A stretch of 64,000 nt of DNA from Camillea tinctor. Its lineage: Eukaryota > Ascomycota > Sordariomycetes > Xylariales > Xylariaceae. The translations under genes were made by a program, and so were the position numbers. Under the pieces are notes generated by a model, which searched no databases, was not told the DNA's origin, and saw nothing but the letters and a program-made list of their open reading frames with translations. Where the stretch lies: the NCBI GenBank assembly GCA_022578605.1, contig MU394089.1:307855-371854 (forward strand), read 5' to 3'. Below are positions 12,501 through 23,439 of this stretch, piece after piece. Position 1 is the first letter of the stretch; every line of letters starts with the position of its first letter.

Positions 12501-13785
12501 ACAGAGTACCCTTGTCCAACAAGTCTGTGCTGCGAGTGGAAATAAGGGTATAGAGAGCCTTCGCCGCGCATCTGCGCACCTTCCAGCTGGCATCATCGTC
12601 ATCGTCGAATCCAGCATCGTCTTCATATTCGTCATCCTCATCTAGCTCATCATCGCCTGCTTCTTCCTCCTCCTCCATCTCTTCATCGTCATCAACTGCA
12701 TAGTTGGGGTCGAACTTCAGATAGCGGAGACAGGTGGCAATGGTTTCGTCAGTAAATGGGCGCGTCTGCACGCCACAAGAGGCAAGGAAGGATTCCAGGG
12801 CAACAAGAGCGACTTCTCGTATTTCATTGAATTCAGGGTTATGATCATCGCCTTCTCCAACCGCATCGAGATGGCTCTGGAGCTCCTCTTGACTCAGAGT
12901 GGACAATACAAAGGGAATGAGCTCAGGGAGGTGTTGGCCAAGCTGGTGGGGGATCGCCCGGGCAAGAGAACCCATGACAGTGACGTATAGACGATGCATG
13001 ACCGGGTTCAGCTTGGGCTGGCTGAGAGCTTTTTTGATCTTGGCAATGAGTCCCCCAAGAACCTCATCGGTGAGATAAGGTGCTAAGATGGCAAGCGCAA
13101 CAACAGCCCTCTTCTTCACTGGTGAAGGGGTGGTCTTTCTCTCCAGAACCTGCACGACCACATCCTGCAATTTCTCAATCTCTAGTGGTTGTAGCAAAGG
13201 GCCGAAGCAGCGGACCACCTCGATGAGCACGTCTACTGCTTCCGCACTGGGGTCGCTCTTGTCTAGAAGGCCATGGGGGTCGCCAGGCATCTGATGAGGC
13301 GCATTCGCAGGTATCGAGTAGCCGAGAATGCGGGGAATGAGGACGCGGCTGATGATATTGTATGTGTCGATAACCTCTCGAGAGGGAGCAACTCCCCGTA
13401 TAGGTCTCTGGAGTGAGGATATGGCATTGCGAAGGGCTAGAGATGGCAGGGAGTTGTCGACGGAGTTTTTAATTTCAACCATGGTGAGTTTCTCTAGGGT
13501 TGGCGAAACCACAGCGATGGGAATCTTGGTAACCATAGGTCCAATACACTTAACCGCTAAGTTCTGCACCTCACCATTCTGATCGTCCAGTGTTTTGATA
13601 ACCGCATCAACAATACGCGAGGAAGTGTTGAAGTCATGTCCGAGAAAGTCCGACTTCGACTTAGTGAGTATCTGATGGAGATCGTTCAAGGACATGAATC
13701 TGAAGTCGGGATCTGGATCGCTCAGCTTGTTCAGAAGCTGGTTGATAGCCTGGGGGCTCGGGTTATTGACGGCAGAAGAAGCCAT
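9594..13785 (-). CDS. CAND1: CAND1/TIP120 cullin-associated NEDD8-dissociated protein
   Basis: Three exons, complement(9594..10076, 10136..10474, 10534..13785), give 1357 aa. Both introns are phase 0 (donors GTAAGT and GTAAGC). CAND1 binds un-neddylated cullins and exchanges substrate receptors of SCF ubiquitin ligases. The whole protein is HEAT-repeat-like. The N-terminus (LLNKLSDPDPDFRFMSLNDL) and the segment MGPFKHQVDDGLEVRK near the end of exon 2, followed by SAYETLYALME in exon 3, are diagnostic TIP120 sequences. An acidic insertion lies at residues 365-399. The length is slightly above that of animal CAND1 (about 1230 aa), as is usual in fungi. The last ~30 residues carry an AQAQAQ run and TIP120 C-terminal helices. 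No damage is visible. Confidence 0.93.
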
Positions 13786-16700
13786 GTTGAACGGCTGGCA
13801 ACAGGAACGTTGCCGTCGGGAAGATAGCAGTAATAAGGGGATCCTGGTAAATCAAACAAGAAGCTTTGTGGGAGGCAAAATTAAGTTAGTATAATATCAA
13901 AACTACTAAGTAGAGTAGAGAGTGCGGAGGCCAAGGACGGGAGGATGGGAGGATGGGATGAGCACACACCATGTAGGTTAGTGGATTTGTATTGGGTTGG
14001 TATGTAAACGAATAGCGGCTCTGAAACCTGCAACAACGAGTTTCTGCCGAGGAAAAGAAAAGAAATCAGTAAATGTATTTACTTGAGGTCAGGCAGTGAA
14101 CAGTGAACCGTGATCAAGGTGGAATCGGAAAGAACTTAGGTATGTAGAGTACAGGTATGTAGAGTAGGTAAACCTCACCTCTGCTAGAAATTCAGTAAAC
14201 AGAAAAGAAGAAATAATCAAATTGATTTTTCCAGATCCCTCCTAATCATGCTGCAAACATCGCCGTCGCCGTTTTTGTCGTCGTTCTCTTTCTCTCTACA
14301 TGTGTTTGTAGGATTACAAAAATGGGGGAAGTTCTTCGATGAATGGGTTCAATGGTAATGGTGGGGTTAAAGATCGAAGCTCACGTTCAGGCTACTAACA
14401 AGCTCCTTCCCCACCTAACCTAGGTACTACTACTTAGGTACCCCATGCACTACGCAGCTCCGCAGATACCTGTATCTTATCAGTCCCACCGATTTATGGT
14501 GGTCCGTGCACTTATAAATACACCGTATCTAGCCACAGCAGCCACGGCTAAAAAGCCACAACCCTGGATTTCTTCAAACTTTCCACCAAGTGCACTAATA
14601 ACCGTACCTAGGTCTCCCTACCTCCCTAGAATATGACTAAGTTAGATCACATGCTGACACCATCATCAAGACAGTATACCTATTGTAGCTTATAGCCAAG
14701 ACATTATACTACACAGCTCAGTAATGGTAGCAGTTAAGTAGGTAGGTGATCCGACCCTCCAGGAAGATTGATTTCTTTTTTTTTCTCTTTTGCCACTGTC
14801 AGAACAAATATTGATAATTATCCCTACCTTCACCTCATGAAGTATTTATATCACCCCCTATTGTATCATAGAGTCGTAGACTCAATATTCCAAGCAGCAA
14901 CAAGTCATATATAACGAGACAAGGTTTTATAGCCATGGATCATATTTTTACATGTTGGCTAAACTAAACGATCAATTCATCGGCCATGCCAAAAACAGGT
15001 GCACTCAAGAGCCAAATTAAACAATGATCCTCTGCTGCATTTATGTATCGAGTAAGCAGTAGGTGAAAGTGAAGCAGAGGTAGACCCTGTATTTCACATA
15101 AGAGAACCCGGAGTTCCACGATATTTACACCTCAGTATTCTGACTAGGGCTGATATATAATGAGGACCGATTCTCCTTTTTGATACTCTCTTTCTTCCGC
15201 TAGTGAGATTCGAGAGTGTTGAGCATGAGATTTGGATATTACGGTTCTTGGCAAGTCGCTCTAATCGGCCCAGAGACTAATAATTATACCGAAGAACGCA
15301 GTTTACTCTGAAAACACGGTAAATGACTGGGGGGTAGGTTAGTTATGATGGCGTCAGCACTTGGCCAGCTGCCTATGTAGCGGGCGGCTATCGGGTCAGG
15401 CACGGTAGAAGACAAGATATTATATGCGAGTAATACGTTTATTTCCCCTGTAGATAGAATATTGAGCCTTAAAATGGATCTAGCATGCTTGGAAGTCAAA
15501 GTAAGCTGTTCCAATGTGGCTAGTGACGGAGCTTCTACATTTATACTTATGGCCAGTCATTACTACAATGATCGACTTGATACATGAGTGAGGGGAAGCA
15601 GTCTTAATAGATTCAAGGTACTTGAACTGCATACTTAGGTAATGGTTATGTTGGTATCTCGAGTTGATGTTATTATATAAGATCTCTCTAAATATAAATT
15701 AGAAATAGTATACTGTGACTAAACAGTCAGCTGTCCCATAGATTCGTAGCCAAGAGACTTGGCAACGAGAAGAAAAAGCTCATTTGGTTAGAGCCTCATA
15801 AGTCTACAACTCCACCAATACCTAATTTGTTACTACGGGTTGAAAATGGAACTGTGTATCTGACGCTGTATACCGACTATTGAAAGGCCGTCAGCTTACA
15901 TGACTTTTATTTCCTTTTGAGCTAGTTTCTCCGTAGAAATGTTAGGATAGGAGAGCACAAGCGGAGATATGCCCTTGTCCTTCTGTATTGGTTTACTTCA
16001 ACTCTACAATTCTACAACTCTAACGGATCAAATTACATCAAGCAAGATTGTATACACGATGGTTTTACAAGAAGATGTTAGTTATTCAAGATAGTAATCA
16101 CAACTATCCCATGGCTTGAACAAATACTACGACAAGAGCTCTGGTTTGATATAGACGAAGTTCATATCCATGTAGAGGGTAGCTATTCCTAGATCTCCTT
16201 AACGCGATCAAACCAATCAGAATCTATGCCTTGCCAGCTGGATGCTGATTCATAGAGCTAATACAGCTACAACCAAATAGCTCGCAAATATTCACCTTAA
16301 AGAGCTAAGTCCTCTACTACATATCGGCTTCATTCATCGGTACAGTTAGCGGGACTAAGTTTGAACGAGTAGTTTTTAGGTCTGACTGCATATGACACTT
16401 CAAGCCCAATTCTAGCTTATAAAGCCAAATATAATTATCCTGTACATATTGAGGTTCTAGCTGATGCATCCCAAAATGTAATGGGGACGTCTGGTAACTT
16501 CACGATGGAGCCGCTAATACTATTCCACTGCTTACCTTCTATGCATAGCCCTGTTTACCTACCGTAACTGGCTCAGCTCATCATTAAGAGAAATGCTACT
16601 CTATCAAAGTCATTTCTCTTGGCAGAAACACAGCCGTTCCCATATTCATCGAAGCTCGTTGAGATGCTACACTTCAGCCTGACCGCTTCCATCGACGATG

Positions 16701-16890
16701 GCGAAAAACATCCGCTGTCTGTCGTTGATGATGATTATAAATAGAGGAGGACTTCCCAGGACAATGGATACCAAAGCACCACTACCTTCCATCTCTCAGC
16801 TTAGACAACAGACACAGTCTCTAAACCACACATACACTTGCCCATATTCAACCACCATCCTCATACCATAACCCCTTCCCCCCAACCACC
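13786..16890. other. Gene-poor AT-rich tract upstream of a secreted-protein gene
   Basis: About 3.1 kb between two divergent starts. The part near 13.8-14.4 kb should hold the CAND1 promoter. From 14.4 to 16.7 kb all six frames are broken by frequent stops and the DNA is AT-rich and TA-rich. I looked for transposase motifs, inverted termini and tRNA boxes and could support none. The sequence may contain decayed mobile DNA, but that is only a guess. Confidence 0.5.
16736..16743 (+). promoter_or_regulatory. TATA box of the secreted-protein gene
   Basis: TATAAATA followed by GAGGAGG, 148 bases before the ATG at 16891. The spacer is a CA-rich leader as expected for a strongly expressed fungal secreted gene. 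Called on match and position only. Confidence 0.55.
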
Positions 16891-17415
16891 ATGTCCATCA
16901 AGAAGCTCGCCCTCGCGCTCCTCAGCGCGGCCCTCACCTCGCAAGCCCTCGCGGCGCCCGCCACGGCCGAGACCGCAGCGCAAGAGGAGCTCATGGCGAA
17001 GATCGCGTCCGAGATGATCGTGGAGGGGCCGTTCCCGATCTCGTCGCTGGCCACGCGCGACGTGGGCGAGGAAGGGAGCGCGCTGGCCAAGCGGGCCAAC
17101 TGCTACAACGGGGGCTCGATCAACACGGACGACATCCAGAACCTGGGGAGCTCGAAGCAGAGCAGCGGGGGCAACAACTACGTGCCGGCGGCGTCGTGGG
17201 TGAGCTACACGTGGGGCAGCGCGAAAGCCTGCGTGCTGAACAACTACCTCTTCGACAACACCCACGTGAGCGACTGGGAGATCGGCTGGGGCGTGCTGGC
17301 CGTGCGCAACGACTGCTGCTTCACGCCGTACTGTGGTGGTGGGCTGCAGCAGGGGCACGGGGACTCCGGGCTCGCGGTTAATATCGTGGTTAGGAGCGCG
17401 GGGGAGAGCTGTTAA
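16891..17415 (+). CDS. Small secreted cysteine-rich protein with Kex2-type propeptide
   Basis: A single exon of 174 aa. Residues 1-21 are a clear signal peptide (MSIKK, hydrophobic core, cut after ALA). A propeptide of about 47 residues follows and ends in LAKR at 65-68, a Kex2-type dibasic site. The predicted mature protein is 106 residues, with six cysteines at 71, 114, 142, 143, 148 and 174, the last being the C-terminal residue. It is rich in Gly, Ser, Asn and Trp. The layout is that of apoplastic effectors, antimicrobial or other small exported proteins of filamentous fungi. I do not recognise a named family. The gene is very GC-rich with strong codon bias and stands beside a gene-free AT-rich tract. 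Confidence 0.8.
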   Translation: MSIKKLALALLSAALTSQALAAPATAETAAQEELMAKIASEMIVEGPFPISSLATRDVGEEGSALAKRANCYNGGSINTDDIQNLGSSKQSSGGNNYVPAASWVSYTWGSAKACVLNNYLFDNTHVSDWEIGWGVLAVRNDCCFTPYCGGGLQQGHGDSGLAVNIVVRSAGESC

Positions 17416-17804
17416 GAGGCCTTTTTGTTGTTGTTATGGTTCGTAGATGAAGAAGGGGGGGGGTCGGGGTTAGTCGGAAAGGAGATGGGGAGTGTTATAG
17501 AGTAACCTAGAATATATATTGGAGATATTTATAACGCAGAATTATGTAAATAAATATGACTTTTGTACCGGGTCTTACCTATTATCATAAGTTCTTTCTC
17601 ATTTTCTCTTTCTTAGAGAAAGCTGCCTCTATCCTGTAGTACGTGATTTTACTGGCCAAGCTATTTCACCCATAAGAACATCCTCTTTTGGTCTACTTAG
17701 TTGGGACAAGATATGTTATAAGAGATAATACAGTGATATATCTCAGACCACATTCGTTTTATCTTGGCTATATCCAGTGCGTGAAGCTCATAAATATGAC
17801 TGCA
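17416..17804. other. Convergent 3' intergenic region
   Basis: AT-rich sequence between two stop codons, expected to hold both 3' UTRs. Nothing else is seen. Confidence 0.5.
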
Positions 17805-19260
17805 TTAGCCCTGGCCTTCGGGCTCCACTTTGACAAGAGCGTGTCTTTTTCTCTCTCGCAAGAAACGCCGGTGTTTCTTCCCACCAATGTGTTTGTTCCA
17901 TTGATCCTCCGTCGCGAGGCTCATGTTGCAAACCTCACAAGTCTTCACTTTAAATGTGGAAGGTCCTGCCGCGTTGGCTTTCTCGAACGACGTTAAGATA
18001 TCCCGTGCCACATCAGAGATTTCTATCGGCTTAGTCAACTCATCCCCATCGAGGAACTGTCGGCAGATATCCGCTGCGGGTTGGAGAACCTTTGTAGGGA
18101 AATCCTGTACGTTGGTGCTGTCGAGCAGGTATAAATAGTCCATGGCGTCATGCTCTTTAAGAGCTGTTATCGACTTGTGCCGAATCCAGCGCAGTTGGTA
18201 TCTTGCGTATTGTCTAGTAGCAGCCCTCATATCTTCTAGGCCTAATTCCTTTAGACTGTCCTTCTCCTTTATAGGATCGCCCCTTAATTCGCTTTCGATA
18301 TATAGCTCCAATTGCTTATGTCCGATAGATTGCCATATTCCTTGAGATCGATCGACAGCTTCTCCCTCACTAATCCGCTGTTGAAGACTGCGATGGAGCG
18401 ATTTCACTTCTTCCATGAGTCCTCTTTCAACCATCTTATCCACTCTCTTATTAAGTCGTTCTTTTAGCACCTCTGGATTTGAGTATACCCAAAACAATAA
18501 TGACTCCCATGGTCGTCTAGTAGAGCTGGCGGCTAGCTTTTTCTGCTTCTGTTCCACATATATATCTGATGCCCTTTTCCCCGTTGTCAGGTATATCTCA
18601 AGAGAACGTCTGATTTTGCGCCGATCATCCGGATGCCAGCGCTCGGCCATTACGGGATCGACTTCTCTTAGACGCCCGAGGATGACATCTGTAGGCTCAT
18701 CCAAGATAGGGAAATGTGAGTTATTCTCCTCTCGCCGGTAATTTACCTCTTCTGATTCGAAATCTGAGCCGTCCACCAGGCTACCTTCAAAGAGCAATGA
18801 GTGGATATAATAGTGAGTTCCGCCTACGACAACAGGGAGTTTTCCTCTGCTACGGATCTCCTTGATAAGCTTACCAGCCTCCCTCGCAAATAAGCCGACA
18901 GACCATGTTGGCTCCCGAGGATCAATACTGGCTAGCAAATGATGTGGAATGCCCCGCTGCTCTTCAGGGGAAAGTTGGTTGGTGATGATGGGAAGACCCC
19001 TATACATCTGCATGGAATCGGCATTTATGATCTCGCCATTAAACCTAGTCGCGAGGTCTACAGCAAGCTGAAAAGCCAGTCTATCAATATCTTGGAAACT
19101 AAAGCGCCAAATACATTGTCTCGAGACTTACATCTGACTTCCCTGTACCAGTGGATCCGATGATAGCCACTAAGGGTTCTTTGGGAGGACTTCGTGCTGC
19201 CATTTTTCGTGCATGCTCCCATGAGAAGGTTCGGGTAATTCTTTTTGATAGAATTGACAT
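17805..19260 (-). CDS. MOD5: tRNA dimethylallyltransferase (isopentenyltransferase)
   Basis: Two exons, complement(17805..19067, 19132..19260), give 463 aa. The intron is phase 0 with a GTAAGT donor and TTTTCAG acceptor, splitting the sequence just after the P-loop. The enzyme adds an isopentenyl group to A37 of tRNAs that read UNN codons. P-loop GSTGTGKS is at 35-42, followed by INADSMQMYRGLPIITN, the DSxQ(V/M)Y motif of the family, and the VVVGGTHYY segment. Near the C-terminus is the matrin-type zinc finger CxxC-x12-H-x5-H, in CEVCNMSLATEDQWNKHIGG and the following KKH, found in eukaryotic members. Two in-frame ATGs, at 19260 and 19203, could give mitochondrial and cytosolic forms (see findings). 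I used the first. Confidence 0.93.
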
Positions 19261-19771
19261 TAATACCTTAGTTGAGCTACTCCATCAAAATTTTTAGTTA
19301 TACTGCTCGTTTATGACCTGATTGATCCATTTGTGCAGACGTTGAAATATCAATCTAGAAAGAGGATATATTGGAAGAGAGATGAAAAGCTCTAACCTAC
19401 CTAACCTAGTAGGTAGTTAATCAGTATTAGCCTTGAGAACTGAAAGTGTCCAATCAGATCCGCTGAATACCGGATTAAGAGGGGGCCATTCCTAAGTAGT
19501 ACTTGTACCTAGGTACTAGGTTAGCTCTAAACCAGATCTAACCTGTGCCTACACGGCCAAAATTTAAGTAGAGCCAAGTATGTAGTACTAGATCAGCCAA
19601 CTTGAAGTCAAATCCCCTATCTAGGATCAATTCGATTCAACCAATGACAATAAACAGATTACATTACCTAACATCTGCTAGAGGACCCCCTTTCTGCTTA
19701 TCCCAAGATTTTTTTCTCTTTCACAAGGGAAAACCTCATCCTACTTACATACCTAAGCCTGCCTTTTAGCT
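19261..19771. other. Divergent promoter region between MOD5 and the DUF4202 gene
   Basis: About 0.5 kb of AT-rich DNA with several CCTAGGTA-type words near 19400-19530. No gene. Confidence 0.5.
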
Positions 19772-20773
19772 ATGTCCTCCCTACCGGAGTTACCCGCCAA
19801 CTTCGCCGCAGCCCTAAAGCTCATAGACGAAGCGCACGCTCAAGATCCCCGGACCGTCCCGGACGGGCAGTCCGGTGGTGATGGCGCCGCCGCCGTGCCC
19901 TACGAACTGCACTATGCGCGGCAGATGACCCGCTGGCTAGCCGTGCGGTGTCCGGAAGCGTCGCCGACGCTGCAGCTTGCATGTCGGGCACAACACTTTA
20001 GAAGGTTCGCCATGCCTTTTCCCTTCCTGTCCTTCTTTTACGACATAGTCTTAATGTCTTTGATTCCCTTAAATTCTGTTTCATGAGATTATTCTCATGT
20101 AGAGAAGGAAACCTGCATATCCATAGTGATCAAGTGAGCGCGGGTATGCATGCGCCATAAGCTTCGGAGGCCCCCCCTTTTTTGATGAAGGACGAAGAGG
20201 AAGAAAAGTAAACGAGAAGTAGTACGTAGAAGAGCAGCAGTAGAAAACCCTATGCCTACGTTTTGGAGGAGTGCCCTTCTGTTATATCTTCACCCACGCA
20301 CTTACCTATCTTCGCCCACTCTCTCCCTTTCTTAACACTTCTGTAGATGGGAAACCCCCCGATCCACCTTCCCCCCCACCCGCGTTGGGTACCTCACCTG
20401 GCGGTCTCGGCAAAAATCCCAAGCCGCTTCTCAACTCACCACTCTCCTATCCTCCTCCTCTTCCCCTTCCTCTCCCACCATACCCACCGCAGACATAGAC
20501 CGCATCGCAGCGCTGGTGCGCAAGGAGGGTCTCGCGACCGACCCCGAGACGCAGGTGCTCGAGGACGTGGCATGCCTGGTGTTCCTCGACGGCGAGCTCG
20601 AGGGCTTCGAGCGCGACGCCGGGGACCGGCTCGGCGAGGACAAGATGCTCGGGATCTTGCGCAAGACCTGGGGCAAGATAAGCGAGGAAGGAAGAAAGCT
20701 CGCGCTCGAAATGAGGATGGGGGAGAGGGCGAGAGCGTTGGTTGAGAAGGCGCTGGCAGAGGAAGGGGGTTAA
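19772..20773 (+). CDS. DUF4202 domain protein
   Basis: Two exons, 19772..20004 and 20347..20773, give 219 aa. The join is phase 2 and restores the conserved RAQHFRRWETPRSTFP-type motif, which supports it despite a weak donor (GTTCGC) and a long intron of 342 nt. The family is found in bacteria and fungi and its function is not established. Visible hallmarks are the N-terminal DEAHAQDP, YARQMTRWL, the HxRRWxxPRxxFPxxRxGYLxWR motif, then LEDVACLVFL and the C-terminal ILRKTWGKISEEGR. The linker between the two halves is a serine/proline-rich expansion. The histidine-rich helical core resembles HD-like folds, but I would not infer catalysis. Confidence 0.82.
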
Positions 20774-21412
20774 GTGTGTGTATGCTATGTATGTGTCTAA
20801 GGAGGTGAGAGGGACTCGGAGCTCTGAGTAAGTTAACTTGGTACTGATTCCCTCCCTATTCTCTCTTTTCTTTTTTTTTTCTTTTCCTACTCAGTTATAC
20901 CTCATTGCTACATAGTCCGCGACCAATTTTCGAGACACCCAAAGTCATAAATATGCATCAATATACCGATTCATCTAACCTATCTAATTAGTTAACCAGA
21001 TTGGTTAGGTGCCGCCTAACCAATCTAGTTACGCGAGATTTTTTTATCTAGTCTTGGATTGGTAGCTGTAAGTAGTATGCCAAGACCAGACGTTGGACGC
21101 TAAATATATATATATCGTGCTTAAACATGACATCTTTTCCCCGCCAATATAAGCTTGTGAGGGGAATACGCGGGGAATACCTAGCTCTAGATATCCATCG
21201 TATCGTGGGGGGCCTGTGGAGAAGCACGGCCGTTTATAGGGAGCTCGGTGTGGCTTTCTGCCGACGTGGGAGACGCATTGTCATGGCGTTAACCATAATC
21301 GAATAGTTAGTATAGATCCATCGTAGGTGTTTTACTCCCTTACCTTCTTCTTATACCTGAATTTACTCAACGCGTAGCTTTGATCGACTTCACTTGACGA
21401 ATACTAAGAAAT
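20774..21412. other. Promoter region of the cytochrome b2-like gene
   Basis: About 640 bases, AT-rich, with an AT dinucleotide run near 21104-21116 and the hairpin listed separately. No coding sequence was found. Confidence 0.5.
20998..21026. promoter_or_regulatory. Perfect 12-bp inverted repeat carrying opposed CCAAT boxes
   Basis: AGATTGGTTAGG, a 5-base loop TGCCG, then CCTAACCAATCT. Each arm contains a CCAAT/ATTGG pentamer in opposite orientation. It lies about 390 bases before the ATG of the cytochrome b2-like gene. CCAAT is the site of the Hap2/3/5 complex, which controls respiratory and heme genes in fungi. A role here is inferred. Confidence 0.45.
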
Positions 21413-23005
21413 ATGAGGTCCGGCAGACCAGTCGCCGCGAAGCGGCTTGTAAGCGCCAACGAAGTTTCCCAACACAACTCGCTGGAGAACCTTTGGCTTG
21501 TCGTCGATGGCACTGTCTATGACCTTAGCTCCTTTGCCCCGGAGCACCCTGGTGGTGCGGACATACTCCTCCAATACGCAGGCCGGGATGCCACGGCCGC
21601 GTATTCAGAAGTCCATTCCATGTCACTGATTCGCAATTCACTCCCATTGTCAAGTCACATTGGGGCACTGGACATGGCGACGGTACCAGCGGAGTGGACA
21701 GCAAAGCCGCTGGCGCAGACCACGACTGCCCCTCGGCCCTCCAAGCCCTCTTTAGAAAGCATAATTAACGCTCGGGACTTCGAGCGCGCGGCCGAGGCAA
21801 GCTTCACGCCCAAGGCCTGGGCCTTTGTATCCTCGGCCGCGACAGACTGTCTAACCAAGCAGCGCAACGCCTCCGCGTACGCTGATATATGGTTGCGGCC
21901 GCGGGTCCTCCGCGATGTCAGCAGGATCAACCTGCGGACTACGATGCTCGGCCACCGCATCCGCGCGCCAATATTCTGCGCCCCGACATCCATGGGTAAG
22001 CTGTTCCACCCAGAAGGTGAACGCGAGCTTGGTCGCGGGTGCCAGCGTCTCGGTATTCCGCAGTGCGTGTCGACAAGCTGCTCGTTCCCGCTAGCTGAGG
22101 TCATGGACGCGGTAGAGGAGGAGCAGAAGAAGGATCACGGTAGTAGCGGTGGTGGAAATAGTACAACCGTACCGGTCTTCTTCCAGTTGTACGTCGATAA
22201 GGACAGGAGTAAGTCGGAGAGACTGCTGAGGACGGTGAAAGAGCGTGGGGTTAGTGCCATCTTCCTGACGATAGATGCACCCGTAGTCGGCAAGCGGGAG
22301 GCAGACGAGCGGTTACGGGCCGACGAGAGCTTGAAGCTGCCCATGTCGGGGCAGCAGGCAAAGAACGACAAGAAGGGTGGTGCGCTGGGACGAATCATGG
22401 GGAGCTTCATAGACCCTTCAATGACATGGGATGATATTACTTGGCTGAGGCGCACCGTGCCAGGGCTTCCTATAGTTCTCAAGGGTGTGCAGTCTGCGGC
22501 GGATGCAGTCAAGGCTATGGAGGCCGGCGTCGATGCGATATACCTCACGAACCACGGCGGTAGGAGCGTCGACACCGCGCCGGCGACGATCCTAGTGCTC
22601 CTCGAGCTGCAGAAGTGCTGTCCCCAGATCTTCGACAAGATGGAGGTCTACATCGACGGGGGGATCACACGGGGGACTGACATCTTCAAGGCTCTGTGCC
22701 TGGGTGCTCGGGCGGTAGGTATGGGGCGCGGGTTCTTGTATGCGCTGAACTATGGGAAAGAGGGGATTCAGCATTTCGTGGATAGTAAGTTGACATATTC
22801 CGAGTTAAGGGAGGAGGAATCGCTAACCAAGCGCTCTCAAGTGCTCATCGACGAGTTGGAAACAACAATGCAACAGTGTGGTGTGGCTAGCCTCGACCAG
22901 CTGCATCCGGGTTTGTTGAATACGGGAGCCGTGGATCACTTGATTCCTGGCTCGGAAGAGCATCCGTATGCTAAGTGGCGGCCATTGGTGAAGAGTAGGT
23001 TATAA
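21413..23005 (+). CDS. Cytochrome b2-like FMN-dependent 2-hydroxyacid (L-lactate) dehydrogenase
   Basis: A single exon of 530 aa. Residues 10-85 form a cytochrome b5 domain with heme ligands expected at His45 in PEHPGG and His68 in EVHS. Residues 115-480 form the FMN-dependent alpha-hydroxyacid dehydrogenase barrel, with FQLYVDKDR (Tyr260), LKGV (Lys357), the catalytic His381 in NHGGR, and YIDGGITRGTD with GRGFLY for FMN phosphate binding. This is the flavocytochrome b2 architecture that oxidises L-lactate or a related 2-hydroxyacid and passes electrons to the heme. Two oddities: there is no presequence (a TGA lies six codons before the ATG), and the position of CYB2 Tyr143 is Phe138 (AWAFVSS). 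It may therefore be a cytosolic paralogue with a different substrate. Confidence 0.88.
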   Translation: MRSGRPVAAKRLVSANEVSQHNSLENLWLVVDGTVYDLSSFAPEHPGGADILLQYAGRDATAAYSEVHSMSLIRNSLPLSSHIGALDMATVPAEWTAKPLAQTTTAPRPSKPSLESIINARDFERAAEASFTPKAWAFVSSAATDCLTKQRNASAYADIWLRPRVLRDVSRINLRTTMLGHRIRAPIFCAPTSMGKLFHPEGERELGRGCQRLGIPQCVSTSCSFPLAEVMDAVEEEQKKDHGSSGGGNSTTVPVFFQLYVDKDRSKSERLLRTVKERGVSAIFLTIDAPVVGKREADERLRADESLKLPMSGQQAKNDKKGGALGRIMGSFIDPSMTWDDITWLRRTVPGLPIVLKGVQSAADAVKAMEAGVDAIYLTNHGGRSVDTAPATILVLLELQKCCPQIFDKMEVYIDGGITRGTDIFKALCLGARAVGMGRGFLYALNYGKEGIQHFVDSKLTYSELREEESLTKRSQVLIDELETTMQQCGVASLDQLHPGLLNTGAVDHLIPGSEEHPYAKWRPLVKSRL

Positions 23006-23439
23006 AATGAATACAGCTGCTTGTTGAAAAAAAAAATTGAAAAAGAAAAGAAAAGAAAAGGGGGGTGGTTGATTAAAGTGAGTAGGAAGAGATTCAATAT
23101 CATATCTCCAAATACAGATAAGGTGGCTTATCAAGTCAGGAAAGGTACACGGGTTATATGAAGATAGCGATCAACTGAGGATAAAGAGCAGGCAGGTGGA
23201 AGAGCGATGTAGGTATGGACTTAGAAGGACCATGCGGAGGATAGGGGGGAAGGACCTCAGTGCGGGACAACCCTGGGTAAACTAAGGGGGTACACCTTAG
23301 GTGAAGTGCGCTGTACCTAAGTTTATAAACCTAGATAGGAGCATGGTCTGGTAACCTGACACCCCTCCTCTGCTAAGAAACGAAGCTTGCAGTGACGGAA
23401 GCACGGGCTGACGCAGTACCACTGAAGGGCTCTTTCTTC

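Noticed and set aside
15284..15514. Minus-strand frame of 76 codons in the AT-rich tract
   Set aside because: It has no motif, no splice partners and no coding bias; stops dominate in the surroundings.
14400..16700. RIP-mutated transposon relic
   Set aside because: The tract is AT-rich and stop-rich, but I found no inverted or direct termini and no transposase motif; a computed RIP index and repeat search would be needed.
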